From the NCBI GenBank assembly GCA_015056885.1, contig SVFL01000004.1:35505-99504 (forward strand): a stretch of 64,000 nt of DNA, in the 5' to 3' direction. The notes below the pieces were generated by a model. It was not told the origin of the DNA. It made no database searches and saw nothing but the letters and a program-made list of their open reading frames with translations. Below are positions 38,049 to 46,647 of the stretch, piece after piece. A program made the translations under genes and the position numbers. This DNA comes from Lachnospiraceae bacterium. GTDB lineage: Bacteria; Bacillota; Clostridia; Lachnospirales; Lachnospiraceae. The stretch's first letter is position 1. The number at the start of each line of letters is the position of its first letter.

Positions 38049-39740
38049 ATGTGGAGAGAAGATATGCGGAAAATAAATTTTTTACGGAAAAAAATATATT
38101 TTTTGTGTGCAGTATTAGCCCTTTTATTGATATGTGTGAATGTTACGAGTGTTCAGGCTGCATCAGAGGCCGAGAAGGGTCGTATCCTCTTCATCAGTTC
38201 CTATTCTTATGGCTGGGATACCGTCCAGATTCAGATTGAGGGTATTAAGGCCGGTGTGAATGGCCAGGCGGTTTTGGACTATGAGTTCATGGATACCAAG
38301 AGAGTAAATGATGAGACATCTGCTCAGCAGTTTTATGAAGGATTGAAGTACCGAATGTCCAAGGTGGACCCCTATGATGTGGTAATTTTGGGTGATGATG
38401 CAGCGCTTTTGTTTGCAGTGGAGCATCAGGAGGATTTGTTTGCCGGGATTCCGTTGGTGTTTGAAGGTGTCAATGATATTGATCTTGCGTTGGAGCTTTC
38501 CAAAGACCCTATGATTACCGGTGTGGTTGAGAAGTTGTCTGTGGAGAAAAACATTGAATTTGGGCGGGTTTTGTATCCCAATGCCACCAGAGTGGTGGCC
38601 ATTCTGGATAGCAGTATTACCGGCCAGGCGGAGCGAAAGTCTTTTTACAGTCATGCAGCCAAGTACCCGGATTTGATTTTTGATGAGATTGATACGTCCT
38701 CACTGACTACGGATGAACTAAAGCAGGCTATCAGTCAGGTGGGAGAGGATTCTATTCTGATTTACATAGTTATGACAGAGGATGCCAGTGGTAAGCAGTA
38801 CACCAATGAGGAGTCTGTCAAGTTGATCGCTGAACATGCCAATGTTCCCGCCATGCGTATGGTAGAGGGTGGTATCGGTCAGGGGCTTTTAGGCGGTAAT
38901 GTGGTGTCCATGCATCTTTCCGGTGAGATTGCGGCGAATCTGGCAATGGAGATTATTAACGGCAGGCCTGCAAGTGAATTAGCGGTTATTGCAGAGAGTC
39001 CCAATGTATATTGTGTGGATGAGCTGGTCATGAAGAAGTTTGGGCTCAGTATGGATTTGGTGCCTGAAGGGGCTGAGATTGTGAATCATCAGCCGGACTT
39101 TTGGGAGCGTAATAAAGAGGCTCTGATTCCCGGAGGAGCGTTTGTAACATTTTTGCTTGTTATCATCAGTTGGGTGGTTTATGATAATTTCCGTCGTAGA
39201 AAACTGATGATTGAACTGGCAGAGGCCCATGAGATTATGGAATCCGCAGCAATGCATGATTTCCTGACCGGTATTCCGAATCGCAGTAAATTCATGACGG
39301 ATTTAAATGAGTTGATTGAAGAGCAGATACCTTGCACATTGATGATGTTGGATATTGATGGATTTAAGCAGATTAATGATACATATGGACATGCTGCAGG
39401 AGATGAAGCACTTCAACAGCTGGCAGACAGACTGAAGTCTGTGAAGTCGCCTATCCTACAGCCATATCGTTACGCAGGTGATGAATTTATTGTTTTGATA
39501 AGAAGTGCACAGCCACAGATTCTGGAAAAGTCGGCGGTGCAGTGCCATCAATTGTTTGATAAGCCTTTTAAACTGGCAGGGAAATCTAATCCGGTTAGTG
39601 GAAGTATTGGATTGGCAAGCTATCCTTCCGATGCAGATGATGCGGAGAAACTGATTGCCTGTGCAGATGAGGCAATGTATCAGGTAAAGAAGAGTGGCAA
39701 GAATAATTACGGATTTTATAAGGATTCTAAGGACGAGTAA
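38049..39740 (+). CDS. Diguanylate cyclase with periplasmic ABC-substrate-binding-like sensor domain
   Basis: ILFISSYSYGWDTVQIQIEGIKAG sensor; one TM; DIDGFKQINDTYGHAAGDEAL...RYAGDEFIVL (AGDEF variant). Confidence 0.88.
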   Translation: MWREDMRKINFLRKKIYFLCAVLALLLICVNVTSVQAASEAEKGRILFISSYSYGWDTVQIQIEGIKAGVNGQAVLDYEFMDTKRVNDETSAQQFYEGLKYRMSKVDPYDVVILGDDAALLFAVEHQEDLFAGIPLVFEGVNDIDLALELSKDPMITGVVEKLSVEKNIEFGRVLYPNATRVVAILDSSITGQAERKSFYSHAAKYPDLIFDEIDTSSLTTDELKQAISQVGEDSILIYIVMTEDASGKQYTNEESVKLIAEHANVPAMRMVEGGIGQGLLGGNVVSMHLSGEIAANLAMEIINGRPASELAVIAESPNVYCVDELVMKKFGLSMDLVPEGAEIVNHQPDFWERNKEALIPGGAFVTFLLVIISWVVYDNFRRRKLMIELAEAHEIMESAAMHDFLTGIPNRSKFMTDLNELIEEQIPCTLMMLDIDGFKQINDTYGHAAGDEALQQLADRLKSVKSPILQPYRYAGDEFIVLIRSAQPQILEKSAVQCHQLFDKPFKLAGKSNPVSGSIGLASYPSDADDAEKLIACADEAMYQVKKSGKNNYGFYKDSKDE

Positions 39741-39772
39741 TTGTATGAAGATTGTGTATTAAAGTGTCAAAG

Positions 39773-39812
39773 TAGGAATAATCCGGCAGAGTGCTGTCGG
39801 GTTATTCCTATA
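39773..39812 (+). terminator. Rho-independent terminator-like hairpin
   Basis: aggaataatccggcag...ctgtcgggttattccta. Confidence 0.6.
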
Positions 39813-40077
39813 TGTAGTAAATATAGTGCATAACTTTTTCAGATATTAAAAACAATCTATGGACATTTGAGAAATTATTTGATAGAATAGCATCAAATAT
39901 GTGGAAAGGAGAATCTGGATAATCAATGGACGACGGGGACGGGAATTATACAAATGAGCCTCTGATATATAACTTGTTGGAATGATAGGGCATAGTCTGT
40001 ACTTGGATGAGTATGAGTAGGCCTTGTTTTTTTGTATCTTTTTATTGTTTTGTATAAGTTATATTAGGAGGAAAAAA

Positions 40078-41397
40078 TTGGAAAATTCAATTATATTAAT
40101 GATTTTGTTACAGGTAATTTTGATTATGTTAAATGCCGTGTTTGCGTGCGCGGAAATCGCGGTGATTTCCATGAACGATACCAAGCTTGCAAGGATGGCT
40201 TCAGAAGGAGATAAGCGTGCGATTCGTCTGGCACGTCTGACCAGTCAGCCGGCGAGATTTCTGGCAACGATTCAGGTGGCAATCACTCTGTCCGGATTCA
40301 TGGGCAGTGCGTTTGCTGCAGAGAACTTTTCCGGTGTGCTGGTGGATTGGGCGGTCGGAATGGGTGTGACTGTTCCGGTCAACGTGCTGGATTCCATAGC
40401 AGTCGTGTTGATTACAGTGATTTTGTCTTATTTTACACTGGTATTTGGCGAGCTTGTGCCCAAGCAGGTTGCTATGCGTAAGGCAGAGCCTCTGGCGCTG
40501 GGGCTGAGTTCACTGATTAGTACCATAGCGACTGTTTTTGCGCCTTTGGTAGGCTTGCTTACCGTTTCTACGAATGTAATATTGCGTTTGTTCCATATCG
40601 ATCCCAATCAGGAGGAAGAGAGCGTCAGCGAAGAAGAAATCCGTATGATGGTGGATGTGGGAAGCGAAAAGGGTACCATCGACCATGAGGAGAAGGAATT
40701 CATCCAGAATGTGTTTGAATTTAATGACCTTTCTGCAGGTGAGGTTATCACACATAGAACAGATGTTGTTATGTTGGATATCAATGATTCAATGGACGAG
40801 TGGAAGGAGATTATTTTTAACAGCAGACATACACGATATCCGGTGTGTGATGGTACGGCGGATAAGGTAATCGGCATTTTAAATGCGAAGGAGTATTTTC
40901 GCATGGAACAGAATGATGACCGGGAAGCTGTTATGGAGAACGCAGTGCGGGAGCCTTATTTTGTTCCGGAGACTGTGAAGGCTGATGTGGTGTTTAAAAA
41001 TATGAGAAAAAAGCATCATGCAATGGCTATTGTTTTAGATGAGTACGGCGGAATGAGCGGACTGGTTACACTTAATGATCTTGTGGAGTTGCTGGTAGGT
41101 GATTTGAACGACGAAATCTCTGATTCAGAGGAGGAACCTATCCGTAAGATGGATGATAATACATGGGAAATAGCGGGTACTGCAGATTTAGAAGAAGTGT
41201 CCGAGGCTCTGGGTGTGAATTTGGAGGATGACGAGGTAGATACCTTTAACGGATTTGTTCTGAACGAATTGGGTACCATCCCAAATGATGGTGAGGTTGT
41301 GGATTTGCAGGTCAGCGGTTTACATATAAAGGCAGCTAAGATTATCAATCATCAGGTGGAAAAGGCACAGGTACATGTAGTGGCCGTGGAAGCGTAG
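40078..41397 (+). CDS. CNNM/CorC (hemolysin family) transporter; TTG start
   Basis: aggaggaaaaaa-TTG; NAVFACAEIAVISMNDTKLARMA; CBS pair; CorC C-terminal domain. Confidence 0.9.
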   Translation: MENSIILMILLQVILIMLNAVFACAEIAVISMNDTKLARMASEGDKRAIRLARLTSQPARFLATIQVAITLSGFMGSAFAAENFSGVLVDWAVGMGVTVPVNVLDSIAVVLITVILSYFTLVFGELVPKQVAMRKAEPLALGLSSLISTIATVFAPLVGLLTVSTNVILRLFHIDPNQEEESVSEEEIRMMVDVGSEKGTIDHEEKEFIQNVFEFNDLSAGEVITHRTDVVMLDINDSMDEWKEIIFNSRHTRYPVCDGTADKVIGILNAKEYFRMEQNDDREAVMENAVREPYFVPETVKADVVFKNMRKKHHAMAIVLDEYGGMSGLVTLNDLVELLVGDLNDEISDSEEEPIRKMDDNTWEIAGTADLEEVSEALGVNLEDDEVDTFNGFVLNELGTIPNDGEVVDLQVSGLHIKAAKIINHQVEKAQVHVVAVEA

Positions 41398-41471
41398 GAA
41401 GGTTGACTACAGCGGTATTATGCATACGAGAAAGTAAATTATTAAACTAAGGATAAAGGGGGATTAATTAA

Positions 41472-42470
41472 ATGGGAAGACATGGTGGAGGTTCCAGAAG
41501 TGGTGGTAGTAGTGGTGGTTCCAGAGGTGGTGGAGGTTCCAGAGGAGGCGGCTCCAGTTCGAGAGTATCTTCAACACCCTTTAGAGGATGCTACAATCGC
41601 TCATATTATGACAGACACGGACGATATCACAGTTACTATACAAGTGACAGAAATTTTGGCAGTCGTAGCGGCTGGAATGTAGGCACAATATTTTCGCTGG
41701 TATTTATCACATTTCATATGTTGATTATGATGGGTGCATTTGGGGTAACAGCATTTAGTTTTGGCGGCAAAGTGCATGGTGACATCAATCGTATTAAAAT
41801 TGTGGACAATGCGGATGTGCTCACGGCTTCGGAGGAGCGTCAGACAATCAGTTTGCTTAATGAAGTATACGAAGTTTCAGGTATGCCTGTTACGGTTTAT
41901 ACGGATTCTTTTGAGTGGAAGCAACATTATAGCAATCTTGAGGTTTATTCAGAAGAATTATATTATCAAATGAGTTATGATGAAGATGCTATGATTATTT
42001 TGTTTACCACAGACAAAGATTCTGATTTTTATGATTGGGAGTATGACATGTACTGTGGAGATGATACGACGAAGTGTCTGTCCGATGCTGCATTTGATAA
42101 ATTGTTGAGTAATTTTCAAAAGGGAATGGCCAGCCAGAGTCTGTGTGAGGCGTTGGATTACTCCTGGAATTCGGTTATGGATGATTTGGCGAAGACGACT
42201 GTCCGATGGGTACAGCTTCCTATATTGCTCTTTCTTGCAGGTATTTACGGTGTATTTTATGTGTCAATTCTTGGTGGTACGAAAAAACAAAGTGACGCAT
42301 ACAAATATTTTCAGGAAAATCCCCACATGTATGAGCATGAACCTATGACTATGTACAGTGAGTGTCCTAATTGTAGGGCGGCAAATACTTCTCAAAGTGA
42401 GACCTGCCCGTATTGCGGAACCCTTTTAAAAATAAGCGACGGTGGTGTACAGTTTGTACGACCTGAGTAA
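41472..42470 (+). CDS. Gly/Ser-rich N-terminus, TPM-like membrane protein with C-terminal zinc ribbon
   Basis: GGGSRSGGSSGGSRGGGGSRGGGSSS; IVDNADVLTASEERQTISLLNEV; CPNCRAANTSQSETCPYCG. Confidence 0.65.
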   Translation: MGRHGGGSRSGGSSGGSRGGGGSRGGGSSSRVSSTPFRGCYNRSYYDRHGRYHSYYTSDRNFGSRSGWNVGTIFSLVFITFHMLIMMGAFGVTAFSFGGKVHGDINRIKIVDNADVLTASEERQTISLLNEVYEVSGMPVTVYTDSFEWKQHYSNLEVYSEELYYQMSYDEDAMIILFTTDKDSDFYDWEYDMYCGDDTTKCLSDAAFDKLLSNFQKGMASQSLCEALDYSWNSVMDDLAKTTVRWVQLPILLFLAGIYGVFYVSILGGTKKQSDAYKYFQENPHMYEHEPMTMYSECPNCRAANTSQSETCPYCGTLLKISDGGVQFVRPE

Positions 42471-42489
42471 AATATAGAACATGTTTATT

Positions 42490-42523
42490 AACGGGAACAG
42501 TGATGGCGCTGTTCTCGTTTTTG
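42490..42523 (+). terminator. Rho-independent terminator
   Basis: acgggaacag tgatggcg ctgttctcgt tttt. Confidence 0.7.
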
Positions 42524-42552
42524 GTTCTTAATAAGGTCATAAAAACTAAGAA

Positions 42553-43393
42553 ATGGAGCCTGTGCCGGGAGGGATGTGTATGGAGTTTAGATACCTTGAA
42601 GAAGAGTATGTGGAAGAGAAGAAACCACTGATTGGCAAGAGGGGAAAACGTATTATTTGGGTGGCAGTGTCGGCTTTAATTGTGGTGGGAATTGTCAGAT
42701 TTGCTCTGATGTTTGGCAGTCAGATTATTGCGGCATCAAGTGTAAAAACCTTGGAGAAGGATTTTTATAGTATGGAGGACGGAACAGTTCTCTTTGGCAG
42801 AAATTTTGATTACAACGGTCGTAAAGCTATGGTAGTGACAACGGAGCCAAAAAACGGATATAAATCCATTTCTACCTGCAATATTGAGTTTTTGGGAATG
42901 CGTAACTCATGGGAGCCGGATGATTTTACGAACAAGATGATGGCGATATCTTCTGTATATGTACCTGTGGATGGTATGAATGAAAAGGGCGTATGTGTGG
43001 CAGTGCTTTCGGTGTCTGCGGGTTCTGCTACGGACCAGAACACAGACAAGCCGGATCTTACTACAACAACGGCTGTGAGATTAATACTGGATAAGGCGGC
43101 AAGCGTAGATGAAGCAGTTGGTCTTTTGGAGCAATAATCAGACACCGGGACCGTATTATGGACAGGGGCTTAATGGCCCCTGCCCAAGATATGCCAAGCT
43201 GATGGAAGGTTATCAGGCATACAATGGCAAGATAACAGAGGAGGAGATGTTGAACGTCATGGCAAGTGCAAGCCAGAAGTACTTCCATCACAACAATACA
43301 CAGTGGACGGTAGTCTTTAATACAAAGGAGAAGACTGCAACATACTGTTATTTTGAGGATTTTGAGACGAAGTATTATTTTGACCTTGAGTGA
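42553..43393 (+). pseudogene. Decayed choloylglycine hydrolase / linear amide C-N hydrolase-like gene (two frames: 42553-43137 and 43109-43393)
   Basis: DGTVLFGRNFDYNG, YVPVDGMNEKGVCVAVLSV, TAVRLILDKAASVDEAVGLL then stop; downstream frame has RYAKLMEGYQAYNGKITEEEMLNVM...QWTVVFNTKEKTATYCYFEDFETKYYFDL. Confidence 0.75.
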
Positions 43394-43397
43394 CTTG

Positions 43398-45053
43398 TTA
43401 TGTATCGCTGACGCCTAATTTGTCTTGATGTTGTTTTAATGAGGCAAATCTCAACAATTGTTTTCGTGAGGAAATCCCCAGTTTACTATAAATATTTCTG
43501 TTATGGTATTTTAAAGTATTTTCTGTAATTCCTAGGATTTGTACGATTTCTTTAGCTGTTTTGCCCGACAAGTATAATTCGTATATTCGGTATTCGGAAG
43601 GGGTAAGAGTACTTAAGTTACAGATAAAGAATTCATAATCTTCCAAAACAATCTCTTTTTTATGTTCTTCAGAAAGCTGCTGAATTTCGCTTTGGGCAAG
43701 AGAGTATTCTGCCAAGGCTTTTTCATAGGCTTCCTTTGTGCGTTGTGTTTCTTCCTCCGCAAGCTTGCGTGATATTTCCAGATTTTTTAATTGTTCTTCA
43801 TAGAGGATATCCTTTTCCTCAAGAAAGGCAAAAAGGTCATCAATTTCCCGTATTTTTAAACTGTTTCCGGATACGTCCTTTGATTTGATTTGCTCAAGGC
43901 TTTGTAATATGGGAGATACATATTTTTGACTTACCCAAAAACAATATACAAATGCAAAGAGTACTACAAAGAGGATTACACCAACAGTTTTTGAATTTCC
44001 TTTTTTAAGCAGACTTTCATATTGTGCTTCGGTGAGCATGATTGCTACAGTGAAGGTGCTATTACCTAATTGTAGGCTTTGTGTTTTGCCAATACATTTC
44101 TCAGTGCCAAAGTCAAATATTGTAAAATTTCTTTTTTCTAAGGTTTGTATATTGGAATCGGCATTGTTATATCGGCTGGAGTTGAATTGGCCCGAATATA
44201 CGTCTTGGTTGGCATCAAGCAAAGCACAAACTAATTGTTTTTCATCGTCCGTTTTCTGTGATAACTGGAAATAAAGATCATTTACTTCAAAACCACAGAC
44301 ACCAATGATATTTTCCTTTAAATCACGGATAGGAACATAAACATATCGTGCTCTTTCCCATGTTTCCGGAATCCCAATGGTAGGGCTTAAAAGATAGTGG
44401 GTTTTATCTGTAAATAAGGAATTGCTTTTGTCAAAAAAATCTGTCTGCATTTCATTCTGCCATCCGCTATGAAAGGTAAGGCTGTTTTCCTTTCCGGTGG
44501 TGAAAGCACCTCGATAAAGAGAAATCTCATTATTTACTGTATTTTCGGAATACATATTAATATATTTCAGGTAAATTCCGTTATAATAAGGCGTTTCTGT
44601 GCCACTGTTGACGGTTGTATTTAAGATATAAAAGGCTCCGCTTGATGGTGTAAGCTGCATATTTAGGTATACGATGTCATACAAATGGCGTTGCAAATCC
44701 ACCAACGTCTCAGAACTATTTTCCAAGTCATCAAATGTTAGGCTGTTTTCGGTTAAATAATGCTGAATGGAGCTCTCTAATTGCTCGGAAAAGGAAATTG
44801 CGTGAGCGGCAATTTTATTGTAGTCACTCTCAATGTTATTGGTATAAGAGAGGAGTTGTGTGTCTAACGCATCTATAATCTGTTTGTTTGCAGGACTAAT
44901 AATACCAAACAGATTAAAAAGCAGAAGAATCAGAGAAAGTACTATGGCTATGGCAGATATAATAAAAACAATAAAACGTCTGCGCATGGAAATGCTTTCC
45001 GCTTTGATTTGGTCGACTATTTTTTGGATATTAACTCGAGTTATTCGTTTCAT
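43398..45053 (-). CDS. Membrane-anchored sensor with C-terminal LuxR-type HTH
   Basis: N-terminal TM, extracytoplasmic domain, second TM, coiled coil, LTPSEYRIYELYLSGKTAKEIVQILGITENTLKYHNRNIYSKLG. Confidence 0.8.
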   Translation of the reverse strand: MKRITRVNIQKIVDQIKAESISMRRRFIVFIISAIAIVLSLILLLFNLFGIISPANKQIIDALDTQLLSYTNNIESDYNKIAAHAISFSEQLESSIQHYLTENSLTFDDLENSSETLVDLQRHLYDIVYLNMQLTPSSGAFYILNTTVNSGTETPYYNGIYLKYINMYSENTVNNEISLYRGAFTTGKENSLTFHSGWQNEMQTDFFDKSNSLFTDKTHYLLSPTIGIPETWERARYVYVPIRDLKENIIGVCGFEVNDLYFQLSQKTDDEKQLVCALLDANQDVYSGQFNSSRYNNADSNIQTLEKRNFTIFDFGTEKCIGKTQSLQLGNSTFTVAIMLTEAQYESLLKKGNSKTVGVILFVVLFAFVYCFWVSQKYVSPILQSLEQIKSKDVSGNSLKIREIDDLFAFLEEKDILYEEQLKNLEISRKLAEEETQRTKEAYEKALAEYSLAQSEIQQLSEEHKKEIVLEDYEFFICNLSTLTPSEYRIYELYLSGKTAKEIVQILGITENTLKYHNRNIYSKLGISSRKQLLRFASLKQHQDKLGVSDT

Positions 45054-45068
45054 GTTTCATGATACCTC

Positions 45069-46433
45069 TTACTTGGCCGACAGGCTTATTAGTTCGGCAA
45101 GAGAAGATTCTGTGAGCTCGTTCATAACAGTATCAGGATCTTCTCCATCAGAGACGCGTCTGAGATATTGCGTATGGGCAGAACGCAAGACGGATTTTAC
45201 ATTGTTTTCAAAAGCATTTTGTGTTTCGGAAGCTCCGTTGTAAAGTGGAAGAGCATAGAAGGAATACTCCCGGCTCATAGTATCAACAGCTTCATAAACA
45301 CTATGATAATTTTCGTTTTCAACTATGCTGATATCTGTAAACAAAGAGTCAAAGGCCTCGTCTGTAATGGGCAGATAACCGGCTTGAGTTACAAAATCAA
45401 GATTATGACCGCTTTCGGTGAGCCATTTGGCGAAAATATAGGCAGCCTGATTTTTTGATTCATTGTCACTTTTCATTGCAAAAAGTCCGCCTCCACGATG
45501 GACTACACCTGCAGAATTATTGGTGAATTTAGGGTATGGCAATGCCATTGTAGTGATGGGTTCCGTTGTATTGTCTGCATAAATAACTTCTTCCGGCTGA
45601 TACAATACATCAGCTGTAGAACCTGTGTTGGCTATTATTTCAACGGTTTTCCATTTTGCGGCAGCATATCCGTCATCCAGACAGATACCACCATAGATTG
45701 CTGTTTGGGCTAAGGGCATCCAAATCTGCTTAAAAGCTTCATCCTGAAGCTGCAACCGGCTGTTGCTAATCAGTTCTTTTCCATGAGCTTTCATACCGAT
45801 ATAAGCATAATTATAATAGTCATTTAATTGGACAAAATTCTGACCATCGGACCAGTCATAGTATTTACGGGCAGCTTCAAAAAGACCATCAAAAGTAGTA
45901 AGGTTTTGGGTCGATACACCGGTTTCAGATTGAAATCTGTCAAACAGGGTTTGGTTGATGAAAAGTGCTTCCGTTGATTTGGCAACAGGTAACATCAATA
46001 AGTTGCTGTCAAAATATCCTTCGGCTAGAAATTCGTCATGAAATCCGGCGAGTTCATTTTCCGTAAAATATTCATTCCACACAAGAAGATTTTCCTGACC
46101 AACAATTTCCACAACGCGGGGATAGGCGGTAAATAAGTCGGGTAAGCTTTCTGCTCCGGGCTCTCCGTTAGCGGATGCGGCTAAGGCCTTATCAATTGCA
46201 GAAGAACTGGTAACAGAAACCACATTAATTGTAATACCATTTTCTTTGCCTGTAGTTCCATTGAATTCGTCAATAATTGTGTTGAGTGGAGATTTGGTCT
46301 GACTGCCATAAACATGCCACATAGTAAGCGTAATAGGGTTTTCCGGACTGGGAGTCTGCTGTTGTGTGCAACCGGACAAACAGGTCATCATAATTGCCAT
46401 ACTTATAATTATTGCGATATATCTTTTAATCAT
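45069..46433 (-). CDS. Extracellular solute-binding lipoprotein (family 1-like)
   Basis: Lipobox LSGC; ITLTMWHVYGSQTKSPLNTIIDEFN...; AAYIFAKWLTESGHNLDFVTQAGYLPIT. Confidence 0.85.
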   Translation of the reverse strand: MIKRYIAIIISMAIMMTCLSGCTQQQTPSPENPITLTMWHVYGSQTKSPLNTIIDEFNGTTGKENGITINVVSVTSSSAIDKALAASANGEPGAESLPDLFTAYPRVVEIVGQENLLVWNEYFTENELAGFHDEFLAEGYFDSNLLMLPVAKSTEALFINQTLFDRFQSETGVSTQNLTTFDGLFEAARKYYDWSDGQNFVQLNDYYNYAYIGMKAHGKELISNSRLQLQDEAFKQIWMPLAQTAIYGGICLDDGYAAAKWKTVEIIANTGSTADVLYQPEEVIYADNTTEPITTMALPYPKFTNNSAGVVHRGGGLFAMKSDNESKNQAAYIFAKWLTESGHNLDFVTQAGYLPITDEAFDSLFTDISIVENENYHSVYEAVDTMSREYSFYALPLYNGASETQNAFENNVKSVLRSAHTQYLRRVSDGEDPDTVMNELTESSLAELISLSAK

Positions 46434-46457
46434 TTTTTATCCTTTCAAAGTAGATTT

Positions 46458-46476
46458 CCCACCCCAATTCCCACCC
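46458..46476 (-). promoter_or_regulatory. Putative intramolecular G-quadruplex motif in the leader of the 45069-46433 gene
   Basis: Minus strand GGGTGGGAATTGGGGTGGG, 25 nt upstream of the start codon. Confidence 0.55.
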
Positions 46477-46647
46477 TTATTGTAATAAAAATACTGAATT
46501 CCCACCCTTTTTGGCTTTTAGGGGTGGTGTGAAGTGTTGAATGGCTTGTTAATATATCATGGGGGAAGATTGTCTTTCCAAATATTATCACACACAATTT
46601 AGACCTAGTCAATGGTGTGAAATGTATTATACGAGGGTGAGAAAAAG

